Of a stretch of 42,342 bases of DNA, positions 7,421-16,687 are shown piece after piece. Location: NCBI GenBank assembly GCA_002343395.1, contig DDSN01000066.1, positions 1 through 42,342 of the forward strand. Direction: 5' to 3'. The notes beneath the pieces were generated by a model. It was not told where the DNA came from. It did no database searches and saw nothing but the letters and a program-made list of their open reading frames with translations. Numbering within the stretch: position 1 is the first letter of the stretch; each line of letters begins with the position of its first letter. Position numbers and translations under genes: made by a program. This DNA comes from Hyphomonadaceae bacterium UBA2389. Lineage in GTDB: Bacteria; Pseudomonadota; Alphaproteobacteria; Caulobacterales; Aquidulcibacteraceae.

Positions 7421-9435
7421 GCGGCTCGCCAAATGAGATAGAGCACGACGACGCCGATCCAGATCAGATTGAACACCCACGAGCGCCCGTCATTCTCGGT
7501 TTTCGCGCCCACGAACACGCCCCGCTTGTTGACGGCGCTTCGGATAGCGATGTCGCTTTTGTCCAGCTCTCCAACGATGGCGCGGTACTTGTCCGCTTCC
7601 GACGGGGGCAGCGTCAGAGCGCGGAACTCCAATTTTTCCTCCAAAAGTCCGGAGCGGGACCCCAACCGTTTTAGGCTGATTTCGAGGACCAAAGCGGAGG
7701 ATTCAATCCTTCGGGTCCACGGCTGAATGTTGAGGTCGTGCGCCGCGTCAATCTCCACGCTGCGGGAAACGGTGCCGATTTGGCCGAGATAGACCGGATG
7801 GCGCGGGGTGCCCGCTGGAATCGGCGCGAGCTGCGACTTCATCGTTAGATCGAGCGTGGAGAACTGGTGGGTTTGCTGCTCGAGGTGAGACCACGCTTGC
7901 GGCAAGTCGTACGCCTCGACGACAGTGACCTCGTTTTGGGTAATGTCGTCCTGCTCAATATCCTGACGAATAGGTTCGGCGAGCGGAAAGGTCCGCTGGA
8001 TGTCCTGCGCGTAGAGCTTGAACATGCCCACAGCGCCTTCGCGCGCGATGGTTTCTCGAACCCACTCCGCCCGTCCTCTGCGCGACGTGGCGCGCCATTC
8101 GTAGCGCACTCGATCATCGAGGGTCGCGCCGAGAGTAATGCGCTCCCTGGTTTCGAGGGAATGTACAGGAGAGGGGTCTGGCATACGCTCCAAGGTCGCG
8201 CCATCGGCGAGCGGAAGCGCCCAGCCCAGGTGGCATTGCGACAACGCAGCAAGCGGGCTGAGCTGGCGCGCGCGTGTGGGGTCTAGCCAATAGGCCGCGC
8301 CACTTATCGTTGCTTTCACGATGCAGTGGTCAAAGGCTTGGGCGGTGGGCAGCAGATCGCCGAGTCCGTAGCCGCCGCGGGTATCGACGAGCGCGGGGCA
8401 GGCTTCGAAGCCGAGGCGCTTTGCGATCGCGACGAATAGTTTGCTCTTATCCTTGCAGTCCCCGTAGCGCGTCGCCCAGATGTCGGCCAAGGGACGTGGT
8501 GTGTACCCGCCTTCGCCTACCGAAATGGCGAGGTAGCGTATCGCGCTTTGGGTGAATTGAAGCGCTGCCGCCGCGCGCCCTTCCGGGCTGGGTTCCGATT
8601 CAGCGATGCGCGCGATCTCTTCTTCAAGATCGGGAGGAAGTTGCGCATCTTCCTCGTAAAGTGGCGCGAACGCCGCGATCACCTCGCTCCAATCGCGCCA
8701 CTCCGAGAATTGTATCGCCGCGCCCTGAACCGTCCAAGGCGGCGCAAGCGCCTCGCCGCGCACCGCCGGCCGTTCGAGCGCCCGCCACCGCTTGTCAACG
8801 ATGCCGTCGCGCTCGCTCACCACCGGGGTCGGCGGCGTGTTGACGCGACGCTCGTGGATGATCCGAGATTTTGGCGAACGTTGGCGCACGCGCAGGTCAA
8901 CAACGCCGACGCCCCACTCAAACAGCATCCAGGCAGCGTGCCGGCCGCCGAGTGACTTACGCATCCCGTACATCGTGATCGCCGTCTCGACGATATCGCC
9001 GGGGCGTACGTCGGGAATAGCGAAATGGACGGTGATGCGCCCGTCATAGATCAAGCGTTCAAGGTTCTGCTCGCGCCTGAGCGCTTGGAAGCCCTCGGCG
9101 TTGGTGTAGTCGATGACGCGTTCGCCGCGCAGAACCCGAACGGAGTGGATCTCGAGTCGCTCGAATGCAGGGTCGATGCTTGCGTTGAATTGGGCCGCGT
9201 GCTCCGCCCCGGCGTGCGCTGTCACCAGATCGGCGCGCCGGTGAAACCAGCCACGTTCCGCGCCGCACAAGTCGATTTGCACTTCGTCGAGCAAAGCGCT
9301 GAGACCATTGGCGATAAAGTGAGGATTGGCTTGGGTTGGCCGGGCATACGGCTCCAACTCGACCCAGTCCGGTACCGGAGCACGGGTCACACCCGGCGCG
9401 ATTGGCGCCCCCGAAGGCCCGCTAGGCTCGTCCAT
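7414..9435 (-). CDS. DUF3857 / transglutaminase-like domain protein with C-terminal membrane anchor
   Basis: The 673-residue product has an N-terminal beta-rich DUF3857-type domain and a central transglutaminase-like (papain-fold) domain. The probable catalytic triad is Cys327 in RYGDCKDKS, His370 in AFDHCIV and Asp385 in WLDPTR. One C-terminal membrane helix follows (WVFNLIWIGVVVLYLIW). There is no N-terminal signal peptide, so the orientation is uncertain. Families of this build are usually of unknown function; they may cleave or crosslink proteins. The longest open frame starts at 9747, but it would overlap the divergent gene at 9574 and its first 104 residues look non-coding. ATG 9435, with a G-rich stretch just upstream and a product starting MDEPSGPSG, is preferred. 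Confidence 0.82.
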   Translation of the reverse strand: MDEPSGPSGAPIAPGVTRAPVPDWVELEPYARPTQANPHFIANGLSALLDEVQIDLCGAERGWFHRRADLVTAHAGAEHAAQFNASIDPAFERLEIHSVRVLRGERVIDYTNAEGFQALRREQNLERLIYDGRITVHFAIPDVRPGDIVETAITMYGMRKSLGGRHAAWMLFEWGVGVVDLRVRQRSPKSRIIHERRVNTPPTPVVSERDGIVDKRWRALERPAVRGEALAPPWTVQGAAIQFSEWRDWSEVIAAFAPLYEEDAQLPPDLEEEIARIAESEPSPEGRAAAALQFTQSAIRYLAISVGEGGYTPRPLADIWATRYGDCKDKSKLFVAIAKRLGFEACPALVDTRGGYGLGDLLPTAQAFDHCIVKATISGAAYWLDPTRARQLSPLAALSQCHLGWALPLADGATLERMPDPSPVHSLETRERITLGATLDDRVRYEWRATSRRGRAEWVRETIAREGAVGMFKLYAQDIQRTFPLAEPIRQDIEQDDITQNEVTVVEAYDLPQAWSHLEQQTHQFSTLDLTMKSQLAPIPAGTPRHPVYLGQIGTVSRSVEIDAAHDLNIQPWTRRIESSALVLEISLKRLGSRSGLLEEKLEFRALTLPPSEADKYRAIVGELDKSDIAIRSAVNKRGVFVGAKTENDGRSWVFNLIWIGVVVLYLIWRAAQ

Positions 9436-9573
9436 TGTTCCCCCGGGGCCCGATGCGGCGCCCCCGCGATCACTAGCTGATCCAGGCGTTCCTCTCAACA
9501 CTCTAACTGCGTCCGTTTTTGGCGAGTTCGGAGGCAGGAAGCGTCCTACATTAGGTCTCGGGAGGCCATTAGG

Positions 9574-10380
9574 ATGCTTGATCAAAAGAAAGCTGCGTCC
9601 GCGTTTGCGGAGCTGCATCGCGACTTTTTGATACTGCCAAACGTGTGGGACGCCGCGAGCGCCAAAGTCGTCGAACACGTCGGCGCGCGTGCGGTCGCCA
9701 CCTCCAGCGCCGCGGTCGCGTGGGCGCACGGCTATTGCGATGGTCATGACCTCCCGATCTCCAAACTGATCGCCACGATCGCCGAGATCGCAAGAGTGGT
9801 TGATCTCCCCATTACCTGCGACGCGGAGGGTGGATACGCGGACGCCCCGGCCGACGTGGCGGAGAACGTGCGCGCGCTTATCGGCGCCGGAGCGGTCGGC
9901 ATCAACTTAGAGGACGGCCACACGCCCTACGCGTCGCACTTGCGCAAGATCGAAGCCGTTCGCGAAGCAGCGGAAGCAGAAGGCGTAGACCTCTACATCA
10001 ATGCGCGCACGGACGTGTACTTGAAGAACCTTGCGCCTCCGGGGAAAGCATTGGAGGAGGTGGTGCTCCGAGGACAAGCTTGTCGGGAGGCTGGCGCCAG
10101 CGGGTTGTTCGCGCCGTTTTTGTCCAAACCCGAGGAGATCGCGGTACTTGTCGCGGCGGTTGCGCTTCCGCTCAACCTGATGGCTTGGCCCGGTCTACCG
10201 AACGCGGCCGCTTTGAAGGCGCTTGGCGTCAAGCGCCTTTCCGCGGCGACGTGGGTTTTTCGCGCGGCGACGCATGCCTTGGCAGGGGCGGCGAGGGGCT
10301 TTTTGATCGACGGAGACAGCGATGCCCTCGCACTGTGCGCTGGGGAGCGAATCGACTTCGACGCCCTGATGAAGGGCTGA
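9574..10380 (+). CDS. Isocitrate lyase/PEP mutase-family enzyme
   Basis: This 268-residue (alpha/beta)8-barrel belongs to the PEP mutase/isocitrate lyase superfamily, whose members make or break C-C or C-P bonds in 2-oxo acids with Mg2+. The sequence shows NVWDAASA (residues 23-30), ATSSAAVAWAHGY (42-54), the metal-binding DAEGGY (83-88) and NLEDG (111-115). The isocitrate lyase signature KKCGH is absent, so it is not a glyoxylate-shunt enzyme. Carboxyvinyl-carboxyphosphonate mutase-like, oxaloacetate decarboxylase or methylisocitrate lyase-like activities remain possible. The start is supported by GGGAGG at 9560-9565, eight bases before ATG 9574. It is followed 31 bp later by polA on the same strand. 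Confidence 0.87.
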   Translation: MLDQKKAASAFAELHRDFLILPNVWDAASAKVVEHVGARAVATSSAAVAWAHGYCDGHDLPISKLIATIAEIARVVDLPITCDAEGGYADAPADVAENVRALIGAGAVGINLEDGHTPYASHLRKIEAVREAAEAEGVDLYINARTDVYLKNLAPPGKALEEVVLRGQACREAGASGLFAPFLSKPEEIAVLVAAVALPLNLMAWPGLPNAAALKALGVKRLSAATWVFRAATHALAGAARGFLIDGDSDALALCAGERIDFDALMKG

Positions 10381-10411
10381 CCGTGTCGCGCGGAGCGCCT
10401 ATGCTGCCCTG

Positions 10412-13285
10412 ATGGCTAAGTCAAACGCGTCGCGTCTCTTTCTTATAGACGGCTCCGGATACATTTTTCGTGCGTACCACGCATTGCCCCCGCTGACGCG
10501 CGCAAGCGACGGTCTCTCAGTTGGCGCTGTGGCCGGTTTCTGCAACATGTTGTGGAAGTTCCTCGACGAAATGCGCGCGACTGAGGCGCCGACGCATTTG
10601 GCGGTCATCTTCGACAAGTCTGAGGTGACGTTCCGAAACACGCTCTATCCAGAATACAAGGCGCACCGGCCGCCAACACCTGAAGATCTCGTGCCGCAGT
10701 TTCCGCTTATTCGCGACGCTACGCGCGCGTTCAATCTTCCGTGCATCGAAATGGGCGGTTACGAAGCCGACGATCTGATCGCGACGTACGCGCGGCAAGC
10801 CGCGAAGGCGGGCGCGACAGTGAAGATCGTCTCTTCGGACAAGGACTTGATGCAGCTGGTCACGGATGGAGCGATTCAACTTTACGATCCGATGAAGCAG
10901 AAGCCGCTAGGCGTCGACGCGGTGATGGAAAAGTTCGGCGTACCGCCGGACAAAGTCATCGACGCACAGGCCTTGATTGGCGATTCGACCGACAATGTCC
11001 CCGGCGCCCCCGGAATTGGACCAAAGACCGCGGCAGAGTTGATCGCTCAGTTCGGCTCGCTCGACGCGATTTTGGAGCGCGCCAACGAAATCAAACAGCC
11101 GAAGCGCCGCGAAACGCTGATCAATTTCGCGGAGCAGATACGTCTTTCGCGCCTTCTGGTGACGCTAAAGGACGATGTGCCGGTCGAGCAGGGGTGGGAG
11201 GCGTTTGCGGTGCGCGAGCCGGAGCCCGCGATGCTGCTGCAATTTCTCGACGTCATGGAGTTTCGAACGCTGGGTCGCCGCGTGCGGGAGCATTTCGCCA
11301 AGGAAAAAGGCGTGGAGATCGTAGCGTCTTACGCGGCGGCCTCCATCGCGGCGCCAGCGACGACCACGGCCAAAGGTCCCGTTTTGGAGCCCGTTGACGG
11401 TGCATTTGCGCCCGCACGATATACGATACTCCGCGAGGAAGAGGCGCTTGCGGCTTGGATAGCGCGCGTCCGCGCGGCTGGTGTTGTCGGCATCGACACC
11501 GAGGCGAGCTCGTTTGACGCGCAGCGCGCTGAGCTGATCGGCGTCGCGATGGCGATTGGCGCCAACGATGCCTGCTACGTGCCGCTTGCGCACAAGGCGC
11601 CGGACACAAGAGCCGGCGAGCTGTTCGCTTCCGAGGAGGCGCAACAAGAAGCGGTCGCCGACAGCGGCCCGCAAATTCCGGTTAACGTCGCGCTCACGGC
11701 GCTGAAATCAGTCCTTGAAGACGCCGCGGTTCTCAAGGTCGGCCTTAACGTCAAATGGGACATCGCGCTTTTCGCGAAGCACGGCGTGAGCGTCGCCTCT
11801 TATGACGACCCTATGCTGCAGTCCTATGTCCTTTATGGCGGCCTCGATCCGCACGACAAGGCGTCTCTTGTCGAAAAGCATCTGGGTCATGCATTGACGC
11901 CGATCGCTGACATCGTTGGCAAAGGCAAAACGCTCATCGGGTTTGACGCCGCGCCCCTTGAGCGTGCGGCGTGCTATTCTTGCGAGCAGGCGGACGCGGC
12001 CCTCCGCTTACATAAAAAGCTCAAACCGGAATTGGCGCGCGACAAGCTCATCACCGTATATGAAACGCTGGAGCGTCCTTTGCCGCCGGTGCTCGCGGCG
12101 ATGGAACGCGAGGGCATCAAGATCGATCCGGCGATGCTTTCGCGGCTGTCCGGTGAGTTTGCCCAACGCATGCTGCAATTCGAAGCGGAGGCGCAAGGGC
12201 TGGCGGGACGGGAGTTCAATATTGGTTCGCCGAAACAGGTCGGCGAAATCCTTTTCGACGAAATGAAGTTGGATGGTGGGTCGAAGACCAAGACTGGGGC
12301 GTGGTCCACTGATGCATCCGTTTTGGAGCAGTTGGCGGAGCAAGGCCATGATCTGCCGCGCGTTGTTCTGGATTGGCGCGAGCTTTCCAAGCTGCGCTCG
12401 ACCTACACGGAGGCGCTCGCTCAGGCGATCAATCCGCGAACCGGGCGCGTGCATACGACATATGCGCTCGCGTCGACCACGACGGGGCGCCTCTCTTCCA
12501 ACGATCCAAATTTGCAGAATATTCCGATCCGCACCGAGGAAGGGCGCAGGTTGCGCGACGCTTTCGTGCCCGAAGCTGGAAACGTGCTCGTTTCAGCCGA
12601 CTATTCGCAAATCGAGTTGCGCCTGCTCGCCCACGTCGCCGATATCCCACAACTAAAGAAGGCGTTCGCGGACAACATCGATATTCACGCCATGACCGCG
12701 TCGGAAATGTTCGGCGTTCCGGTGAAGGACATGCCGAGCGAGGTGCGCAGACAGGCTAAGGCGATCAATTTCGGCATTATCTATGGGATTTCAGCGTTTG
12801 GATTGGCCCGCAACCTCGGCATCGCGCGCGCGGAGGCCGACGCCTACATCAAGAAATACTTCGAGAGGTTTCCGGGGATTAGGGACTATATGGAGGCGAT
12901 GAAAGCCTTCGCCCGAGCCAACGGTTTCGTGACGACGGTCTTTGGCCGCCGCATCTGGATTGCGGGCGCGAAATCCAAGAACTATCAGGAGCGCGCCTTC
13001 GCGGAGCGCCAGGCCATCAATGCGCCGCTGCAAGGCGCCGCCGCCGACATCATCCGCCGCGCCATGGTGCGCTTGCCGGACGCTTTGCGGCGGGCGGATT
13101 TGCAGGCGCGGATGCTTTTGCAGGTGCATGATGAACTGGTGTTCGAGGCGCCCCATCACGAGGCGGAGACGCTCTGCGCGCTTGCGAAGCGTGTGATGGA
13201 GGGCGCGTCAGAACCGGCGGTGGCGCTCAGCGTGCCCTTGACAGTCGAAGCAAAAGCCGGCGCGACTTGGGGGGCGGCGCACTAG
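10412..13285 (+). CDS. polA: DNA polymerase I
   Basis: The 957-residue enzyme removes RNA primers and fills repair gaps. All three activities look intact. The N-terminal 5'-3' exonuclease has FDKSEVTFRN, GYEADDLIAT, SSDKDLMQLV and GDSTDNVPG followed by the helix-hairpin-helix GIGPKTAAELI. The 3'-5' proofreading domain has Asp362 and Glu364 in GIDTEAS, the NVKWD motif and a YSCEQAD third motif, so proofreading is retained. The polymerase domain has motif A SADYSQIELR with Asp730, motif B RRQAKAINFGIIYG and motif C QVHDELVFE with Asp907. It begins with the typical MAKSNASRLFLIDGSGY; no strong ribosome site is seen. The next gene's ribosome site overlaps the polA stop codon. Confidence 0.98.
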   Translation: MAKSNASRLFLIDGSGYIFRAYHALPPLTRASDGLSVGAVAGFCNMLWKFLDEMRATEAPTHLAVIFDKSEVTFRNTLYPEYKAHRPPTPEDLVPQFPLIRDATRAFNLPCIEMGGYEADDLIATYARQAAKAGATVKIVSSDKDLMQLVTDGAIQLYDPMKQKPLGVDAVMEKFGVPPDKVIDAQALIGDSTDNVPGAPGIGPKTAAELIAQFGSLDAILERANEIKQPKRRETLINFAEQIRLSRLLVTLKDDVPVEQGWEAFAVREPEPAMLLQFLDVMEFRTLGRRVREHFAKEKGVEIVASYAAASIAAPATTTAKGPVLEPVDGAFAPARYTILREEEALAAWIARVRAAGVVGIDTEASSFDAQRAELIGVAMAIGANDACYVPLAHKAPDTRAGELFASEEAQQEAVADSGPQIPVNVALTALKSVLEDAAVLKVGLNVKWDIALFAKHGVSVASYDDPMLQSYVLYGGLDPHDKASLVEKHLGHALTPIADIVGKGKTLIGFDAAPLERAACYSCEQADAALRLHKKLKPELARDKLITVYETLERPLPPVLAAMEREGIKIDPAMLSRLSGEFAQRMLQFEAEAQGLAGREFNIGSPKQVGEILFDEMKLDGGSKTKTGAWSTDASVLEQLAEQGHDLPRVVLDWRELSKLRSTYTEALAQAINPRTGRVHTTYALASTTTGRLSSNDPNLQNIPIRTEEGRRLRDAFVPEAGNVLVSADYSQIELRLLAHVADIPQLKKAFADNIDIHAMTASEMFGVPVKDMPSEVRRQAKAINFGIIYGISAFGLARNLGIARAEADAYIKKYFERFPGIRDYMEAMKAFARANGFVTTVFGRRIWIAGAKSKNYQERAFAERQAINAPLQGAAADIIRRAMVRLPDALRRADLQARMLLQVHDELVFEAPHHEAETLCALAKRVMEGASEPAVALSVPLTVEAKAGATWGAAH

Positions 13286-13298
13286 GAGGAGACATTGC

Positions 13299-13751
13299 AT
13301 GGCTTGGAAATTGAAGGTCGCGATCTTGGCGGCGGCCCTAGTCGGCTGTTCGCCGCCGCCAGCGACGCCGCCGGCTCCGCAACCGAACGCAAGCGAGGCG
13401 CCAACCCCAGCCGGGGAGCTGGAGGAGTTCATGCTCCCGTCGGGCAACATTGGCTGCGTATACATCCCGCCCGGCGGGACGGCGGTATATCGGAGCCCGG
13501 ACGGTCGCGCTGAATTGCAGTGCGATCGTGTGGCGCCGACCTACGTCCGGATTGTAATGTCGGAAACGGGTCCCGGCGTCGTGCAGGAGAATCTGGGCGA
13601 AGCGCCGTGCTGCTCCGGCGAGGTGGTTGCCTACGGACAGAGTTGGTCGCGCGGCCCGTTCACGTGTCAAAGCGCGGAGGCCGGCCTCACCTGCGCCAAC
13701 GGTGATGGGCGCCGCCTAACCCTGAGCCGCGAAACCGCCGCGATTCGCTGA
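13299..13751 (+). CDS. Small predicted lipoprotein, DUF6636-like
   Basis: The 150-residue product has a short signal peptide ending in the lipobox LVGC (Cys17), then a proline- and alanine-rich linker and a cysteine-rich domain. The domain elements LPSGNIGCVY, LQCDR, CQSAEAGLTCANGDG and LTLSRE resemble DUF6636, a secreted or lipid-anchored domain of unknown function. It is probably attached to the outer face of the inner membrane or to the outer membrane. The six downstream cysteines suggest disulfides in the periplasm. AGGAGG at 13285-13290 overlaps the polA stop and lies eight bases from ATG 13299, so it is very probably co-translated with polA. I cannot give it a function. Confidence 0.78.
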   Translation: MAWKLKVAILAAALVGCSPPPATPPAPQPNASEAPTPAGELEEFMLPSGNIGCVYIPPGGTAVYRSPDGRAELQCDRVAPTYVRIVMSETGPGVVQENLGEAPCCSGEVVAYGQSWSRGPFTCQSAEAGLTCANGDGRRLTLSRETAAIR

Positions 13752-13873
13752 CCGCTCACTTTGTCGAGATGGGGGCAGGTCGTTGCGCGAACGCTGTTCC
13801 CAGGAGGCCCGTTGACGGCTAAGACATGGCGCGTCAGTGCATTGCTGCAAAGACAGGAACAGCCGCGCCCATC

Positions 13874-14572
13874 ATGCCGACCATTGCTCTAGTCGACGAC
13901 GACGAAAACATCCTCGCCTCGCTGAAGGTTTTGTTTGAAGGCGAGGGGTACGCCGTGCGTACGTTCACCGACGGCGCGGGAGCCTTGGCGGCGCTCTCGG
14001 AAAACCCGCCCGATATCGCGATCCTAGACATAAAAATGCCGCGCATGGACGGCGTCGAGGTGCTCCGGCGCCTACGGCAGGGATCGTCCTTGCCGGTCAT
14101 CTTCCTCACCTCGAAGGACGATGAAATGGATGAGGTCGTCGGCTTCAATGTCGGCGCCGACGATTACATCAAGAAGCCGTTCTCGCAGCGGTTACTGAGT
14201 GAGCGGGTGAAGGCGCTGTTGCGACGCACCCGAGTTGGCGCGCCCGGCGGCGAAGCGGTCGGCGACAAAAAGCCGATTGTGCGGGGCGAACTCACGCTCG
14301 ATCCCAATCGGCACGCATGCACCTGGAAGGGCGAACAGGTGCGCCTTACCGTCACGGAATTTCTTATTCTCCAAGCGCTCGCTCAGCGCCCCGGCTATGT
14401 GAAAAGCCGCGACCAGCTGATGGACGCCGCCTATGACGACCAAGTCTATGTCGACGACAGAACAATCGACAGCCACATCAAGCGGCTCCGCAAAAAGTTC
14501 AGAGAGATCGACGGCGAGTTCGACGCCATCGAGACGCTTTATGGCGTTGGCTACCGCTACAACGAGAGCTGA
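13874..14572 (+). CDS. chvI: Response regulator ChvI (OmpR family)
   Basis: This DNA-binding response regulator partners ChvG in the alphaproteobacterial acid/envelope-stress two-component system. The receiver domain (residues 1-115) has the acidic pair DDD at 8-10, the phosphorylated Asp52 in ILDIKMPRMDG and the conserved Lys101 in YIKKPF. The winged-helix effector domain ends with LYGVGYRYNE. I chose ATG 13874 (MPTIALVDDD), which matches the usual N-terminus; an in-frame ATG at 13826 would add 16 residues not typical of the family. AGGAGG lies at 13802-13807, too far from either ATG for a standard site, so the start remains somewhat open. The gene overlaps chvG by 32 bp. Its place before chvG and the PTS genes is the conserved alphaproteobacterial order. 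Confidence 0.92.
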   Translation: MPTIALVDDDENILASLKVLFEGEGYAVRTFTDGAGALAALSENPPDIAILDIKMPRMDGVEVLRRLRQGSSLPVIFLTSKDDEMDEVVGFNVGADDYIKKPFSQRLLSERVKALLRRTRVGAPGGEAVGDKKPIVRGELTLDPNRHACTWKGEQVRLTVTEFLILQALAQRPGYVKSRDQLMDAAYDDQVYVDDRTIDSHIKRLRKKFREIDGEFDAIETLYGVGYRYNES

Positions 14573-16151
14573 AGGCTTTCGCGCGTTCCTGCGCTCGCGC
14601 ATCACGCGCACGATCTTTATCTGGAATTTCGTCGGGCTGCTCGTCCTTATCGTGGGCGTGCTGTTGCTGACGGAGATGCGCGCCGGGCTGACGGAAGCGC
14701 AATTCCGGAACCTGCGCACGCAAGGCGAACTCATAACCAATCTGCTCATCGAGACCGGCACGGTCGAGGGCGACCCGTATCCATACGTGAACGAATCGGC
14801 GGTTCGCACAGTTTTGCTGCGGATTTTGCCGCCGATCGCCGAGGGCGGTCGGCCAGGGGTTGGCCGGCCTCGGATCCGCATGTTCGCGTCGGATGGACGG
14901 CTCGTCGCCGACAGCGACGTTCTCTACGACGTGCTCGAGGGGCAGCCGTTGCCGAGCATCGGAGAGCAAGAGAGCGTTGGCGACGCGATTGGACGCGTGG
15001 CGCGCAACGCCCAATCTTGGCGCTTGACGCCTTGGCGTGCGACGACGTCCCTCGAACAAGAGCATATGCGCGCCATGCGCGGCGAGATTGTGAGCGGCGA
15101 GCGTTTGAATGAAAAAGGCGAGCGCGTGGTGTCCGTCACCTTGCCGCTTCGGCGCGTGCAGATGGTCATGGGAACCGTCACCATTGAAAGCGCGGACGTG
15201 GAGCGCATTCTCGTGGCGGAACGCGCGAGCATGATCCCGTTTGTGATCGGCGCGGCGATCGCGCTATTCTTGTCGTCGCTGCTTCTGGCATTGTCGATCG
15301 CCAACCCGCTCCGCCGGCTCGCGGGGGCCGCAGACTCGCTGCGACTGACGGGAGCCACGCGGTTACGATTGCCGGATGTTTCGAAGCGCAAGGACGAGAT
15401 CGGCGCCTTAGGGGCGTCGCTGGAAGCCATGACGGGCGCGCTCGCCGATCGCATCGACGCAAACGAGCGTTTCGCCGCCGATGTCAGCCATGAGATCAAG
15501 AATCCCCTCGCGTCTATTCAGAGCGCCGTGGCTTCGGCGCGAACAGCCAGCGATCCGGCGCAGCAAGCGCGTATGCTGGCGATTGTCGGCCAAGATGTGC
15601 AGCGGCTTGATAGGCTTATCACCGACATCGCGCGCGCCAGCCGCATAGAAGCTGAGACCGCGCGCGGCGATCTCGGCGTCGTGGACCTCGGGAACCTGCT
15701 CTTCGAACTCTGCCGCGCCTATGCGCCGGACGAGCGATCGCCGGTCGCGGTAGAGTTTCGGGGGGCCAAGCCGGAAGGCGCGACGGTGTTCGGCCAGGCG
15801 GGTCCGCTGGGACAGGTGTTCCGCAACTTGATCGACAATGCCCGGTCTTTCAGCCCCCCGGACAAGCCGGTTCAGGTTGGGCTCGAGACCATAAGGCAGC
15901 GCGAGGGGGCGATTGTCCGCGCTACCGTTGATGACGACGGGCCCGGGATACCTCCCGAGAACCTGGAGACCATTTTCGAGCGGTTCTACACGCAGAGACC
16001 GAAGGGGACGGCGTTCGGCGGCAATTCCGGGCTCGGATTGTCTATCGCACGCCAGATCGTAAATGCGCTCGGGGGACGCGTTTTCGCGGAGAATAGGCCC
16101 GCCGGCGGGGCTCGCTTGGTCGTGGAAATGCCGCTTCGGGAGGTGACGTGA
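14541..16151 (+). CDS. chvG: Sensor histidine kinase ChvG
   Basis: The 536-residue membrane kinase senses envelope or pH stress and phosphorylates ChvI. TM1 spans residues 25-44 and is followed by a periplasmic domain of about 185 residues. TM2 spans 232-253, then a HAMP linker (254-306) and the DHp domain with His317 in DVSHEIKNPLASI. The ATPase domain has NLIDNARSF (N box), DDGPGIPPENLETIFERFY and NSGLGLSIARQ. ATG 14541 lies inside the end of chvI and gives the expected short N-terminus before TM1; the longer frame from 14433 translates chvI sequence out of frame and is rejected. Periplasmic ExoR-type inhibitors control this kinase in rhizobia, but none is encoded in this window. Confidence 0.93.
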   Translation: MALATATTRAEGFRAFLRSRITRTIFIWNFVGLLVLIVGVLLLTEMRAGLTEAQFRNLRTQGELITNLLIETGTVEGDPYPYVNESAVRTVLLRILPPIAEGGRPGVGRPRIRMFASDGRLVADSDVLYDVLEGQPLPSIGEQESVGDAIGRVARNAQSWRLTPWRATTSLEQEHMRAMRGEIVSGERLNEKGERVVSVTLPLRRVQMVMGTVTIESADVERILVAERASMIPFVIGAAIALFLSSLLLALSIANPLRRLAGAADSLRLTGATRLRLPDVSKRKDEIGALGASLEAMTGALADRIDANERFAADVSHEIKNPLASIQSAVASARTASDPAQQARMLAIVGQDVQRLDRLITDIARASRIEAETARGDLGVVDLGNLLFELCRAYAPDERSPVAVEFRGAKPEGATVFGQAGPLGQVFRNLIDNARSFSPPDKPVQVGLETIRQREGAIVRATVDDDGPGIPPENLETIFERFYTQRPKGTAFGGNSGLGLSIARQIVNALGGRVFAENRPAGGARLVVEMPLREVT

Positions 16152-16260
16152 CAGGGCTGTCAAAAAACTTCCAAGGGGTGCTGGTTTTGCTTTTCTCGCA
16201 CTTGCGAAATGATATGGTCCGCCCCCACCAGGTCGCGGGGGCCGGTGGCGGGAGTAGTCA

Positions 16261-16677
16261 ATGATTGGCGTCGTGGTGGTTTCCCACGGCCGTTTGGCGG
16301 ACGAGTTTGTCGCCGCGGCGGAGCACGTCCTTGGCCCACAGGATCAGATGCGCGCTGTCGCGATCGGTCCGCATGACAACATGGAAGAACGGCGCGCCGA
16401 TATTGTCGATGCCGTCAAGGCGGTCGATCGGGGTGACGGGGTTGTCGTCCTCACTGATATGTTCGGCGGAACACCGTCCAATTTGGCGATTTCCGTCATC
16501 AACCAAGTGAAGATCGAAGTCATTGCCGGCGTAAACTTGCCAATGCTCATCAAGCTGGCGGAGGTACGCGGGCGGATGAAGCTCCCTGAAGCCGCGCTCG
16601 CGGCGCAAGACGCCGGCCGCCGCTATATTCGCATTGCCTCGGTGGAGCTTGCCGGCAGCGTCCAGAAGAGCGCTTGA
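16261..16677 (+). CDS. PTS EIIA component, mannose family
   Basis: The 138-residue cytosolic protein has the mannose-class EIIA fold. His9 in VVSHGRLADEF is the phosphorylated residue, and the conserved LTDMFGGTPSNLA lies at about 64-76. In alphaproteobacteria without EIIB/EIIC partners, this protein and HPr form a regulatory phosphorelay that reports carbon and nitrogen status, often to ChvG/ChvI or HprK, rather than transporting sugar. HPr starts 10 bp downstream, so the two are one operon. The 109-bp gap before it is where hprK normally sits in related genomes, and no trace of hprK is found there. The gap probably contains this operon's promoter, although I could not settle on -35/-10 boxes. 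Confidence 0.93.
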   Translation: MIGVVVVSHGRLADEFVAAAEHVLGPQDQMRAVAIGPHDNMEERRADIVDAVKAVDRGDGVVVLTDMFGGTPSNLAISVINQVKIEVIAGVNLPMLIKLAEVRGRMKLPEAALAAQDAGRRYIRIASVELAGSVQKSA

Positions 16678-16687
16678 GCAGAGAGCA

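Noticed and set aside
9436..9747. N-terminal extension of the transglutaminase gene to 777 residues
   Set aside because: It would overlap the divergent PEP-mutase-family gene by 174 bp, and the added residues lack any family resemblance.
9574..10380. Isocitrate lyase of the glyoxylate shunt
   Set aside because: The protein is half the usual length and lacks the KKCGH signature; it belongs to the PEP-mutase branch.
16152..16260. A remnant of hprK or a clear sigma-70 promoter in the gap between chvG and EIIA
   Set aside because: No Walker A or other HprK motif appears in any frame. TTGCTT and TATGGT-like hexamers occur, but the spacing (20 bp) is poor, so no promoter is called.
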